Position numbers and translations under genes: made by a program | Shown here: one piece after another, positions 1-9,844 of the stretch | Layout of the letters: the number at the start of each line of letters is the position of its first letter | Position numbering within the stretch: the first letter of the stretch is position 1 | Assembly: GCA_946902875.1 (NCBI GenBank) | Contig: OX336339.1 | Location: 23,901,349-23,965,348, forward strand | Source of the DNA: Nematopogon swammerdamellus | Lineage: Eukaryota > Arthropoda > Insecta > Lepidoptera > Adelidae | Direction of reading: 5' to 3' | Length of the DNA stretch: 64,000 nt | Notes under the pieces: model-generated | Seen by the model: the letters and a program-made list of their open reading frames with translations, nothing else | Told to the model about the DNA's origin: nothing | Database searches by the model: none

Positions 1-860
1 GTCAGACCTCGGAGCGAGTTTTAACGTCCCGAAAGCGGCCCAACGCTGGCTTGGAATTTTTTATATTTATATTGAAAGAATTTTTTTTTTTTAAGCTGGG
101 TTTGTGCTGTAAGAGCCAACCTAAACAGTAATAATAGTGTGACAACTTTACAAAAATTCTAAACAATAAATATTATTATATTTCACTTGCGCTAAGTAAC
201 TAAGATTACATAATTGATTGTAATAATTTGTAAAGAAACGTCTGATGATATGTGGGTAGTGTGAATTACTGATTAGTGATAGAGTTAGTATGAGTGAATA
301 AATAAAACGGTTCACTGTCAGTCAGTTCAGTTGTGGTTCAGTTCAGCTTGTTTCAACTTCCACTACAGTTTTCGCCGATAATGTAAGTGTCAATGTGTGT
401 GTGTGTGGGTTTCATAGAATCATGAATGTTTAGAGAAGAAAAATTAGACAATTTCGAAAGTAATCTACCATTTGTGAATGTTTAATAAATAAATAATAAT
501 ATGAAAAGAATGAAAATACATTTTACTCGAAATACTTATTCGATTCTCACGTCACCTCTACTGACTTGGACCCCGCGTCGTCGTCTGCCGCCCAACGAAG
601 ACACCGGAAGCCGCGGCAAGAATTACCTGCAGCTGAATGAATAATGCATTCTGGGAAAGTTTACAGCGACAGTTTATATGAGAGATTACAGAATCATAAT
701 TCCTTGTGGTGGAAATCCGGAAATTTGTGAATTGACGATAGGGCTATTTTGTTTGTGGTTGCAAAGCTGTTGGTTTATTTTATTTAAAGGAGCGTTAAGA
801 TATTGGCAGGGTATGTATGTATGCACGTGTTTTCGTATGTTCATTCACAGATCCTAAACT
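1..860. other. No gene seen; AT-rich unique-looking sequence
   Basis: No open frame or RNA motif stands out. There is a short GT run near 392-410. A GC-richer patch at about 545-640 encodes no frame I recognise. I see no repeat shared with the rest of the window. Confidence 0.4.
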
Positions 861-867
861 GGTTTTT

Positions 868-1195
868 ATAGAGAGCGCGACATGTGGCGCCCAGCCTGCG
901 CGACAAGAAGTCTAACGACGCATATGGACAGTCGGTCGTACGCGGGGGTTGCGAATATGTCGGCCTGACAGGTGCCTATTCACGCCCTTGGGGAATTATG
1001 TGGGCAGGGAAAGCGTTCCAGAGTTTACCAGTTCTGTGGAGGATAGATCTGCAGAACTGATTGGCTTACGCAACCGCGGTAAATCCAACGTGTAGAGATG
1101 CAATCCTTTCCCAGTGCGCGTTGAGCGGAAGGGGAAAGGGGAAGGCGGGATCGCGTTAGAACAGCTCCTCCGAGCACTCCCCACGGAATAAGCGA
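868..1195 (-). pseudogene. 3' end of a non-LTR retrotransposon (LINE family 3), degenerate
   Basis: On the minus strand the sequence encodes a decayed reverse-transcriptase C-terminal tail: the stretch around 1120-1190 reads like the (C)SEEL..IPPSPFPFRSTRTGKG segment found before the end of many insect LINE ORF2 proteins. The motif at 960-1000 corresponds to the RGVNRHLSGRH tail better preserved at 61208-61400. Related fragments lie at 48965, 54476, 56040 and 61208. No intact frame remains. It is a 5'-truncated dead copy. Confidence 0.6.
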
Positions 1196-1350
1196 TTTTA
1201 ACATAATATGAGGACCTATATACATATGTGCACGTCTTAGTAGCCTAGTATATAGGGAGTTGAAAGTAATTACCATATAGTTGAAAGCAGCTCCGGTTGC
1301 GGTGGGAAGAGACCGTGTGCCGGCGCATACAGCCAGCTAATTATATTATA

Positions 1351-1400
1351 CTAGCTTTTGCCGGCGGCTTCGCTCGCAGTAGACTCGGTTTAATAGCAAA
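1351..1400 (-). mobile_element. Helitron-like 3' terminal fragment
   Basis: Starts with CTAG on the plus strand followed by cttttgccggcggcttcgct, the reverse complement of the terminal hairpin plus CTRR end seen in the longer copies at 9068 and 14571. Only about 50 bp is recognisable. Confidence 0.5.
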
Positions 1401-1437
1401 TCCGATTTAAACGCAAATATTATAATAAACGATCGCT

Positions 1438-1520
1438 CCTCTTATATTCTCTCTCTCTCTCTCACCCTACTTTCACCTCTCTTTCTCTTCCTCCCTCCCC
1501 TTCTGTCCTCTCTCCATCCG
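1438..1520. repeat. Pyrimidine-rich low-complexity tract
   Basis: Dominated by CT and CCT runs. A similar tract occurs at about 47920-47960 next to comparable AT-rich sequence, so it may be an internal part of a dispersed repeat. Confidence 0.6.
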
Positions 1521-1642
1521 CACTACCATTCGACACTAAATTACGTTCATACTATACTTTCTTTGATACTGCTCAGCGCTAGCTTCAAGTAATTAAATTA
1601 CATAGTAATTAATTACATAATTAGTTCGGTCATGTTGGAAGA

Positions 1643-1894
1643 ATGGATGACAGGAGACTAACGAAAGAAATTTATGAAGCAAATGTGAGCGGAAGAGTCG
1701 GGAAGGGTCGCACTAGACGCACGTACCTGGACCAGATCCGGCATGTGCTCGAAAAGGGGCAAGTGCGTAGTACCCGTAACCGACGAGCATGCATGAATAA
1801 CATTATGGGAGTGGAAGAGGCGGCAGAGGTGTGTCAGGATCGTGGCACGTGGAGATCCGTTGTCTCTGCCTACCCCACCGGGAAACAGACTTGA
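1643..1894 (+). pseudogene. Non-LTR retrotransposon C-terminal remnant (GRTRRTYLDQ / SAYPTG type)
   Basis: An open stretch of about 83 residues has the order RLTKEIYEA, GRTRRTYLDQIRHVLEKG, basic region, then DRGTWRSVVSAYPTGKQ before the stop. This is the pattern at the end of many insect endonuclease/reverse-transcriptase polyproteins: a GRPRRRW-like basic patch, then DR..W...V. The upstream RT is absent. A second copy of the final part lies at 26045-26180 on the minus strand. Family assignment is by recognition only. Confidence 0.6.
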
Positions 1895-1939
1895 CGCGAT
1901 TTATGTATGTATGTATGCACCAATATTATTTTCAATTAT

Positions 1940-2052
1940 TCTTTACATCTAAATCAAAATCTGTTCAGTGGTTCCGGAGTTTAGCTCAAACATACATACA
2001 GACAGACGTTCCTTTTTATAAAGAAGTAGAGATAGAGATAGAGAAGATGTAT
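1940..2052 (+). repeat. Dispersed repeat tail (gtggttccggagt...catacatacagacaga)
   Basis: Shares the block from cagtggttccggag to the tandem gata tail with 3838-3945, and in reverse with 40185-40225. It looks like the 3' part of a short non-autonomous element. No coding content. Confidence 0.6.
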
Positions 2053-2274
2053 TATATTATTACCGACTAGAAGCGCCGGGGCGCCGCCGCCCCGTCGTCG
2101 CTTTACGCGTACACGTTTTAAAAGTGGATAAATATTTGTATCTTATCATCACATCCTCGGTTGCTTTCAATTGATATATTGTGAGGGTTTCGGAGCATGC
2201 TAGTGACGTTGACAAGTTCAAAGGGCATAATAATTTTAGAACTATTCGTACATTAGAAACATTCATATTCCTTT

Positions 2275-2322
2275 ACACACACATGCATACACACATGCAA
2301 CACACACACACACACACACACT
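2275..2322. repeat. (CA)n microsatellite
   Basis: Interrupted then pure CA dinucleotide repeat, with two acatgca interruptions on the left side. Confidence 0.9.
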
Positions 2323-2332
2323 GATCACAATG

Positions 2333-2630
2333 ATTTTTAGGATTCCGTATTCCGTACGGAAGCCTATTACTAAGACTACGCCGTCTGTCCGTCTGTCTGT
2401 CCGTCCGTCTGTCTGTCCGAGGGCTGTATCTCTAGAACCGTAATAGGTATATAGGCCGTTGAAATTTTCACAGAATATGTGTTATTATGGCGGATATAAC
2501 AAAAAATAGAAAAAGTAAAAAATTAAGGGGGGTTCACATACGAGAAACGTGTTTTTTTTTTCAATGTATTTTTTTTGTGGTGCAGGTACCTCGGTGCGCG
2601 AGTCCGACTCGCACTTGGCCGGTTTTTAAG
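2333..2630 (-). repeat. GACGGACA-bearing interspersed repeat (family B), minus strand
   Basis: Begins tttttaggattccgtattcc and ends gcgcgagtccgactcgcact then tggccggttttt. The order is end motif, rtaggcttagtaatag block, GACGGACA/GACA microsatellite, cacagaatatgtgttattatg core, and cgagtccgactcgc palindrome. About 18 copies occur in the window in both orientations. Non-coding. Confidence 0.8.
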
Positions 2631-2639
2631 TTACCGATC

Positions 2640-3110
2640 GATGAAATTAGTAAGCGAGGTGTACAGCATATTACTCTTTATTCCTACTTTAATGCGAGAG
2701 GCGAGCCGCGGGCATACCTAGTCAAGTTTATAATTGAAATGCCCCGTTAACCATAGACCATTACTTGATAATTGCTGTGTTCCAAAAATACACTGAAAAT
2801 CATTGAGTCCATTACGCGAAATTCCCCGATAAGCAGCAATCGCCGCGCCCTCACCGCATCGACTTTTCAATCTCCGAAATTCGGTGGAATTCCGGCCGAC
2901 TGGCAACGCTGGATAAAACTCAACCGAACAGGTTTAATTGGCAGCTGAATTTCCCGGAACCGTTCGACGAAAATGGCCGACGGGCGCCAGAGAGAATGGA
3001 GCAAAGTGATTCTTTGTCCGTGTAATCTATTTACCGGCCGTCACCTGTTGTACTAGAGCTCTCTAATTGAATGTGGCGACATGGCCGGGAGTACGTACGC
3101 GCTCAGCGCC
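2640..3110. other. No feature recognised
   Basis: Mixed-composition sequence with no shared repeat and no convincing frame. Confidence 0.3.
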
Positions 3111-3112
3111 AG

Positions 3113-3478
3113 TTCAAATGCTCTGTATAGGTACGTAGTACATACATATCACACACGCTGAATCCCGACAATCGGGGTAAGCAGAATAATCGGTGTTGTG
3201 CTGCAAGAACTCTGGTAAATTACAGCACAACACCGACCACCGCGTTTCGCAAATTATTCGAACAAGATTCAATCGATCAAGCAGCAAGTAAGGCACGAAG
3301 ACCCACCTGCTGCATGACTCGGTGGAAGTACCATGCCAAGGTGAGAGGTGGCGAGCCTGTAGCCCTTTAGCACGGCATCTTGTCCTTATCCCTTAGTCGC
3401 CTTTTACGACATGCACGGGGAGAGATGCAGTGAGGCTATTCTTTTTAAGTACCGGCCCCACACGGTACGTACGGAGGT
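3113..3478 (-). mobile_element. M element (SINE-like module), minus strand
   Basis: On the minus strand it begins ccgtgtggggccggtact, then cccactgcatctctccccgt, gtcgtaaaaggcgactaagg, a central region, and ends near ccgattgtcgggattcagcg. A close relative is at 61425-61745 and a decayed one at 24680-24850. The first 80 bp also occurs as the 5' head of the SINEs at 9523, 12897, 20635, 39210 and 54657. A perfect 13 bp-arm hairpin (cggtgttgtgctg) lies at 3200-3244. Confidence 0.65.
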
Positions 3479-3837
3479 ACGTAGATAGGAAATAAAAAGG
3501 GATATTTTATATGGTATCTGTCTATGGGATGGATTACCAACTGGTCACCAACATGGGCGATAAATTTGAGAGTGTTCAAACAAATCAATGTAATTACCTA
3601 TAATATGGTAGATTTTATTTATTCGGTCACCATATGGTCACCAGAATGACTGAAAAGGCGGTCAACTTTTAGTTAAAGGCCTGATAGATTTCCACTGTGA
3701 TTTGTTCTATAATAAATATGCTTTTTAGGTTTGAACTATCCGTTCATACTATTATTTCTTTATACTGCTCAAGCCTAAGGCTATTTAGCGTGATGGTACA
3801 TAGCCTATGGTGAGCCTCAAGAACTACTGTTTCCATT

Positions 3838-3945
3838 GGTGCAAACCGCATAAAAATCTGTTGAGTGGTTCCGGAGTTAACCTCAAACATACATACAGAC
3901 AAACGTTCCATTTTATAAATAGTAGAGATTAGAGATAGAGATAGT
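3838..3945 (+). repeat. Dispersed repeat tail, second copy
   Basis: Matches 1940-2052: gagtggttccggagttaacc, catacatacagacaaacg, then a degenerating gagata tail. The adjoining 3481-3837 holds no recognisable feature. Confidence 0.6.
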
Positions 3946-4150
3946 TCCTTTTATTTCAAGACAAGGCTTCGGGTGTTACGTGGACAGGAAAACGGAGTGT
4001 GGGAAGGCCACTCGCCAGGTGGGGGGACGACATCAAGTACGTCGGCGGAAAGCAGTGATTCCGTACCGCTGAAGGACGCGAGGACTGGAGGAGAATTGGA
4101 GAGGCTATGCCCAGCAGTGGACGCGTACACGCTGGGTGACTGACTCACTG
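3945..4150 (+). pseudogene. RTE-clade retrotransposon C-terminal remnant
   Basis: In one plus frame it reads TGKRSVGRPLARWGDDIKYV, then W/stop, then TAEGREDWRRIGEAMPSSG. This is the signature C-terminus of RTE-type ORF2 (GRP..RW.DD, then DW...GEAYVQQW). An internal stop replaces the tryptophan after GGKQ. Better preserved at 11715-11985; a third copy is at 36558-36895. 5'-truncated. Confidence 0.75.
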
Positions 4151-4170
4151 TCTTATCTACCAGTTAGCCG

Positions 4171-4522
4171 TCAGCCTCGGTAGCTCAGTGGTGTGGTCGG
4201 TCGTCAGTACTTGGATGGGTGACCGACCGCTCGACCGTTGGAGGCTGACCGTGGTTCGGATTCCACGTTAAACTGTAGGTCCCTTCCCTTATCTTACCTT
4301 ACTAGGTGGTAGGGTTTATCCCGGCCGGGTTGGTACCACCGCACTGAACGAAACGTTGTTCGAAACGGCTATGTAAATAGTTCGTGTTTTCCGTACAGTT
4401 CAGTGTAGTCGACATAAAATGAAGGGAAGCACCGACATGGCACCTAGTTCACCCGGTGTTATGGGCCGACATCACGGTTGTTGTAGGTGATGTAGTCAAC
4501 CGTGTCAGTTTCCATAAAAAAA
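4171..4522 (+). mobile_element. SINE family 1, near full length with tRNA/5S head
   Basis: The head has tRNA-like A box (cggtagctcagtggt) and B box (gtggttcggattcc). Between them lies ggtcagtacttggatgggtg (leading g missing), which matches the 5S rRNA internal control region. The body runs through gtaggtcccttccc, actaggtggtagggttta, gtggtaccaccgcactg and aaatagttcgtgttttccg. The tail is gtgtcagtttccataaaaaa. RNA polymerase III transcription is expected; mobility would be borrowed from a LINE. Confidence 0.85.
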
Positions 4523-4784
4523 GTACCAAATAAGTATCTAGCTAGACATTCAATGCTTCACCAAAAATCGTTGCACTAACGCTATCCTTTTCTGACTCTA
4601 GTTTTAACGTTGTCACCTCCGCGAACACTCTGTTCGTATGACAACCTGCACAAAGGACTGAAAAATTTAAAGCTGAAACTATCTGAACGAGAAAAGTCTT
4701 CGTAGCGGAAATAAAGCGATCGCGCTCTAAGAATTCTCGTTTATTTTTACCTGACTGCGCGAAGCAAAGAGTAAAAGCAAAAAA

Positions 4785-5190
4785 AAATCGGCCAAGTGCG
4801 AGTCGAACTCGCGCACCGAGCGAGGGTTCCGTATCTCCATGTCATGGTTAGCGCCACTCACGCAATCTATATTAGTTAAAATTCATGAGTAGTTAGAATG
4901 CTTCATACTCTATTCGGTAGATGGCGCGCGCGCATAGACTTTTTGGTTTCTTCTATGGGAACCCCTTTGCATTTTTTACTTTTTATTATATGTTGTTATA
5001 TCGGCCATAATAACATATACCTATTCTGTGAAAATTTCAACGCGCTACCTATTACGATTCAAGAGATACAGCCCTCGGACAGACGGACAGACGGACGGAC
5101 GGACGGACGGACGGACGGACAGACAGACAGACAGACGGCGTAGGCTTAGTAATAGGCTTCCGTACGAGATACGAAAAACCTAAAAACGTT
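4785..5190 (+). repeat. Family B repeat with (GACGGACG)n block
   Basis: Starts aaaatcggccaagtgcgagt with cgagtcgaactcgcgc, contains tagatggcgcgcgcgcatag and the cacagaatatg-type core. The microsatellite occupies about 5077-5137 and the end is cgtacgagatacgaaaaacc. One of the longer copies. Confidence 0.8.
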
Positions 5191-5237
5191 GAAAAGCAAT
5201 TGGTAATTTTAATTTTCAAATAAAAATATATTGTGCA

Positions 5238-5525
5238 CTAGCTGTTGCCCGCGGCTTCGCTCGCGTGAAATTCGTATTTCAAAGAAGAATCTAAGTAACT
5301 AAGGGCGAGGCCGAAGGGCTAGCTGCGTTCAGGTAAACGATAAATCTTCTCAAATAAAGTAAGCAACTAACGGGGAGGCCGAAGGCCCAGCTGCATCCTG
5401 GAAGACGATAAACCTTCTCGAAGAAAGTAAGTAACTAAGGGCGAGGCCGAAGGCCGAGCTGCGTTCAGGTAAACCAAAAACCCTCTTCTGCCGTCGGGCC
5501 TCGCCCTAAATGACTTCCTTTCTTC
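5238..5525 (-). mobile_element. Helitron-like 3' end plus three inverted minisatellite units
   Basis: Plus-strand CTAG at 5238-5241, then gttgcccgcggcttcgctcg and a gtgaaattcgtattt block, as at 9068 and 14571. It is followed by three units of agtaactaagggcgaggccg-type repeat, the reverse complement of the array at 6130-7085. This makes it the left half of an inverted structure that ends at 7150. Confidence 0.65.
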
Positions 5526-5610
5526 GATAGCATATAATAGCGTTTACTCCATCTATTTATTTATTTAATAAAATATAAAAAAGTAATATTAATAACTAAA
5601 GAATTAAAAC

Positions 5611-6110
5611 CTACCTAACAAACATTAAAATAACTATCATAAAAGGGGCGTTTTCAAATGTTCCTAGAACACTTGCGGCATTACCCCGCTGGATGGCAAA
5701 GCTTACCGTTTGAATGAAGTAGGCCCTTGATTGCGGGACACCAGTTGCGTCCACCAGCAGAGGCCCAAGCCTCTTCAAGAAGCTTTTGGCTTCAATGACT
5801 GCTCCACGGACCGAGGGTTTCAACCGCAAACACAACAATTCGAAATCTTGAATTATATCTCTATAATATTTATTGCGTTTGAGGACTTTGAGGCTGTCCG
5901 CCCAAGCCTCGGCCGCGCCGGCCGCTCTTGAAGATGCCTGAACGTGACTTGGAGCCAATGTGAGAACACAAATGGCGTCCCACATCAAAGACCTACCCTT
6001 AGCCCATGGAACTAAGGTGATACCATCGGGCTTCTTGCCATCCAGCCGGGAATAACCGCAAGGTTTTAGGATCCACGGCTTGTTTGCCGTCAGAAGCGTG
6101 GACTTTATAA
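5611..6110 (-). pseudogene. Retroelement-type protein fragment (WD..xxTLAPSH...AIQRGNAAS)
   Basis: The minus-strand frame runs from about 6110 and reads KPDGITLVPWAKGRSLMWDA, then TLAPSHVQASSRAAGAA, KRNKYYRDI, VDATGVPQSRAYFIQTVSFA, IQRGNAASVLGT. The same order of motifs (PW..GRsL.WD...DTLA.SH, K..KY, ATG.PR...F..QR.S.AIQRGNAAS) occurs in a domain I know from many invertebrate mobile-element proteins near a reverse transcriptase. The function of that domain is not known to me. It lacks any partner RT, is flanked by inverted satellite arrays, and is probably a captured dead fragment. Confidence 0.55.
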
Positions 6111-6129
6111 TAAAATTTAAATTAATTTA

Positions 6130-7085
6130 ACTCAATCTTAACGCTTAGTTACCTACTTTATTCGAGATGGTTTAACTTCATCCTGAACGCAGCTCGGCCT
6201 TCGGCCTCGCCCTTAGTTACTTGCTTTTTTCGAGATGGTTTATCATTTATCAGTACGTAGCTTGGCCTTCGGACTCGCCTTAGTTACTTACTTTCTTCAA
6301 GAAGGTTTACCTTCTTCCTGAACGCAGCTCGGCCTTCGGCCTAGCCCTTAGTTACTTGCTTTCTTCGAGATGGTTTAGCTTCTTCCCGAACGCAGCTCGG
6401 CCTTCGGCCTCGCTCTTATTTACTTGCTTTCTTCGAGATGGTTTATTATTTATCAGAATGTAGCTCGGCCTTCGGCCTCGCCTTAGTTACTTACTTTCTT
6501 CAAGATGGTTTAGCTTCTTCCTGAACTCAGCTCGGCCTTCGGCCTTGCCCTTAGTTACTTCCTTTCTTCGAGATGGTTTATTATTTATCAGAACGAAGCT
6601 CGGCCTTCGGCCTCGCCTTAGTTACTTACTTTCTTCAATATGGTTTAGCTTCTTCCTGAACGCAGCTCGGCCTTCGGCCTCGCCCTTAGTTACTTGTTTT
6701 CTTCGATATGGTTTATTATTTATCAGAATGTAGCTCGGCCTTCGGCCTCGCCTTAGTTACTTACTTTCTTCAAGATGGTTCAGCTTCTTCCTGAACGCAG
6801 CTCGGCCTTCGGCCTCGCCCTAGTTACTCGCTTTCTTCGAGATGGTTTATTATTTATCAGAACGTAGCTCGGCCTTCGGCCTCGCCTTAGTTACTTACTT
6901 TCTTCAAGATGGTTTAGCTTCTTCCTGAACGCAGCTCGGCCTGCGGCCTGCCCATAGTTACTTACTTCATTCAAGAAAGAATGTTTTTCTTCTTCCTGAA
7001 CTCAGCCCCGACTTCCGCCTCGCCCTTAGTTACTTTCATCGAGAAATAATATCGTTTACGTGAGCGGAGATCCGCCTTCGGCTCC
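6130..7085 (+). repeat. ~67 bp minisatellite array with ~135 bp higher-order period
   Basis: The marker ctcggccttcggcctcgcc (or a variant) recurs at 6193, 6261, 6329, 6396, 6464, 6531, 6599, 6666, 6734, 6801, 6868, 6935 and 7004, a spacing of 67-69 bp. In most of the array two unit types alternate: one with tttattatttatcagaa and one with tttagcttcttcctgaacgc. About 13 units. The plus strand is opposite in orientation to the units at 5280-5510. Confidence 0.9.
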
Positions 7086-7104
7086 GCCTTTAGTTGCTTA
7101 CTTT

Positions 7105-7150
7105 CTTTTTTTTAAATACGAATTTCACGCGAGCGGAGCCGCGGGCAACA
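7105..7150 (+). mobile_element. Helitron-like 3' terminal fragment, right boundary of the inverted composite
   Basis: Reads aaatacgaatttcacgcgag then cggagccgcgggcaaca, the mirror image of 5238-5285. The final CTAG is not conserved here. Confidence 0.6.
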
Positions 7151-7299
7151 TAAATATAAATTTTATTGCACCAATGACAGCGACATAAGTTCCACTTCAA
7201 TTTTTTATATTTTTTATTTATCAAACATTTTGTCACCGGCCAGCTCACGTCGAGATGACAGTTATCCGTTGTCAACTTGACATTTAAATTTTATAATAA

Positions 7300-7470
7300 T
7301 TTTAATTTTTATTATATTTTTTTGTTTATTATGTTAATCCAGGATATACACTGTCACTATACAAAGTTTCGTCAAATTCCGTTCAGTGGTTTTTGCGTGA
7401 TGCGCGTACAGACAAAGAGAGATTATTAATTTAACGATTTTATTATATGTATAGATATAGATAGATTTAT
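7300..7470 (+). repeat. Short dispersed repeat tail (tacaaagtttcgtcaaattccg)
   Basis: The block ccgttcagtggtttttgcgt followed by a tatagatatagata tail resembles the ends at 1940 and 3838. Low-confidence family call. Confidence 0.35.
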
Positions 7471-7487
7471 TATTTAAACATTGCACA

Positions 7488-7655
7488 TGACAGTGAGCTA
7501 AACTTGTATGTATATATATACCAATATATATAATTGGTTTCTCGGAAACGGCTCTAACGATTTGGATGAAATTTTGTAGATGATGTTATTTTTTTAAAGT
7601 TTATCTAGATAGGTGTAGACGCCGAGCGAAGCTCGGTCGCCCAGGTCCTCATATT
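7488..7655 (+). mobile_element. Second Helitron-like repeat (gctcggtcgcccaggt type)
   Basis: Shares gtgagctaaacttg, ggatttggatga, tatctagata and the end cgaagctcggtcgcccaggt with 35505-35665. The latter copy continues to ACTAG|T, fitting a Helitron CTRR end. Sequence from 7656 to 8100 shows no further feature. Confidence 0.5.
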
Positions 7656-8149
7656 ATAAACAAACAAAAAAACCTATATATTTTATTTAAAACAATACTT
7701 TTGTGGACACAGTTTAGCTTCGACGCTTCCATTTTCCTCAAATGAAGAGAGGTAATGCCACTCCTTCCTTGCCGACTAGTGGCACTCTCCGAAGCTGTCA
7801 TTTCGTGTTTCGTTTTACAGTGTCCGTCGGTGCGCTGTAACGTCTCGAAGTCTATAAGCGAAACACATGTTACGTAAGGTTATGCGAAGCCATACAAGTA
7901 CGTTTTGTTAAAGGGCCGTTGTGCTAATAAAGGTTCATTTACCTGTGACTGTAATTTGTCAACAATAAAACGATGTTTGAGAATTCCTGAGCATTTATTT
8001 ATCTTAAGTATTATAGAAGAAAAAGTAGTCAAATAAAGGATACATCGTAGAATAAAAAAAAAATCGTGCTGATACAATCATAAACAAAAAAGTTACAAGG
8101 GTTTAAAGCGGGAATTTTGGTAATTTTAAAAAATAAAGAAAAAAAAATC

Positions 8150-8735
8150 GTATCTCAATACCACGTCGTATCTGATAAAAGGTATCATGGGTCAAAACGT
8201 TGCAAAGGACAATACCGGGCAATACCGGCTCACTCAAGCTCTTTCTACACGGACTCTTTCACAGTACAAACAGCTCGCCTCTGGAATAATCTGCCCGTGC
8301 ATTTACGCTCCTCTACATCTATGAATGTATTTAAGATTAATTTAAACAAACTTCTCCTCTCGTTACCGAAGTAAATGCAATGTATAATATTAGATACATA
8401 TCTTTACTCCCCTTCTCTTACTCTCTTGTCATTCAGTTGGTTGTGTCGCACAACGGTACCACCGATCGATGTACATAATATGTAAGTTTATTATATACAT
8501 ATATATGTTTATTAAAGTATTTATGTAGTATTCGTATGTAGTTTGTAATACATATTTCTTTACAGTCTTAACACATTGCCACAAACTATTCTTGTTCGAC
8601 TGCATGTACTTCTCCCACATCCCAAAGGTTAGTTAGAATAGAATGCCTAGCGGCATTAAGCTCGCCTGTTGTACCTAATTTTTATAAATTGGTGTTCAAT
8701 AAAGAATATATACATACATACATACATACATAAAA
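8150..8735 (+). pseudogene. 5'-truncated LINE: ORF2 C-terminus and 3' UTR
   Basis: The frame ending at 8374 encodes SFTVQTARLWNNLPVHLRSS then FKINLNKLLLS, the typical last segment of Jockey/CR1-like ORF2 proteins (TARLWN.LP..LR......FK..L...L). The 3' UTR runs to AATAAAG at about 8699 and a (TACA)n tail to 8731. A related pair (19262-19388 coding end, 21064-21355 3' UTR with cccaaaggttag) exists in the window. Confidence 0.7.
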
Positions 8736-8739
8736 ACAA

Positions 8740-9060
8740 ATTTTGTCGGTCGATGTGCCGAACATCCTGTATATATAAACATGAAATAGCACAATACATG
8801 CAAGGAATACCGAAAGTGCACATGTGAGCAAATTACACTTATGCGTTATTTCGCCGAGTCAACATTTACTTTTTACTTTGCTTTGACAGATTTGTCAATA
8901 AGTTATATGACATATAAATGAACCCTTAACTGCAACGTAGCGCAACAGCTTCCGGTTAGAGACTAACGGTTAGGCCTGTTCGGTGTGGGCGGGCTTTTCT
9001 GTCTGGGCGGGCGGGAGCACCGACTACTTAGCCTCGAGACGCAACATAACGTCTATATTA
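8740..9060. other. No feature recognised
   Basis: No frame, RNA motif or repeat shared elsewhere in the window. Confidence 0.3.
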
Positions 9061-9067
9061 TAATATT

Positions 9068-9427
9068 CTAGCTTTTGCCCGCGGCTCCGCTCGCGTGAAA
9101 TTCGTATTTAAAAAGATGAAAGTAAGTAAGCCCGCTACCGTACATTTACTTCTGCGCGCGGAACTATTCAGTTTGTATGAGAGCCACATCTTAGTGTAAC
9201 CGGAACTGAATTATTTAGCCTATCCTGTGTCTCGTCTAGTTAAATGTGCTTGTACTAAGTTTCATCGAATTCCGATGATCGCTTTAAGAGTTATGGAGGA
9301 ACATACATATATACATACAGAAAAGATTTCTAAAAATCGTCAATTTAGTTTTAGTATCATACATACAGTTGACAAACGCAGTATCTCATAAAACAAAGTA
9401 ACTTACTCCATCACAATCCCTTACAGA
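9068..9427 (-). mobile_element. Non-autonomous Helitron-like element (H1), apparently full length
   Basis: On the minus strand it starts A|TCTGTAAGGGAT and ends with a GC-rich terminal block and CTAG. Internal landmarks are tttatgagatactgcgtttg, catacatatata and gtgtctcgtctagtt. Copies at 14571-14892 and 63789-64000 share the same ends. The TC...CTAG ends without inverted repeats fit Helitrons. No Rep/helicase is encoded. The base after CTAG is A here rather than the usual T. Confidence 0.65.
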
Positions 9428-9522
9428 TTATTAGTATCTTTATTGATTGATGATATTGTATATTTATATCGAGTGCGCCAAAAATCGAGGATATGCAGAA
9501 TTTTTTTTTATATATTTATTTA

Positions 9523-9844
9523 TTTTTTTATGGAAACTGACAAGGTTGGCTACATCACCTACAACATCCGTGATGTCAGCCCATAACACCGGGTGAACTT
9601 GGTGCCACGTCAGTGCTTCCCTTCGGTCGTGCCGGCTACACTGAACTGGACGGAAAACACAAACTATTTACATAGCCGTTTCGACCGACCTTTCATTCAG
9701 TGCGGTGGTACCAACCCGGGCGGGTTAAACCCTACCACCTAGTAATATAAGAAGGGAGTCATATCCCTTAGTCGCCTTTTACGACATACACGGGGAGAGA
9801 TGCAGCGGGGCTATTCTTTTAAGGTACCGGCCCCACACAGTACA
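9523..9844 (-). mobile_element. SINE family 1, M-headed variant
   Basis: The minus strand starts with the M module (gtactgtgtggggccggtac), skips the tRNA/5S head, joins the common body at the actaggtggtagggttt block, and ends cttgtcagtttccataaaaa. It interrupts a dispersed sequence whose uninterrupted relative is at 58590-58680. Confidence 0.8.

Noticed and set aside
4171..4260. Real tRNA or 5S rRNA gene at the SINE heads
   Set aside because: The tRNA boxes are separated by 5S-like sequence, no cloverleaf closes, and the same unit recurs with a SINE body and A tail.
5077..5137. Independent (GACGGACG)n microsatellite loci
   Set aside because: All such tracts lie at the same internal place of family B repeats, so they are part of that element.
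6130..7085. CRISPR-like array
   Set aside because: There are no unique spacers; whole units are repeated and it is an animal genome minisatellite.
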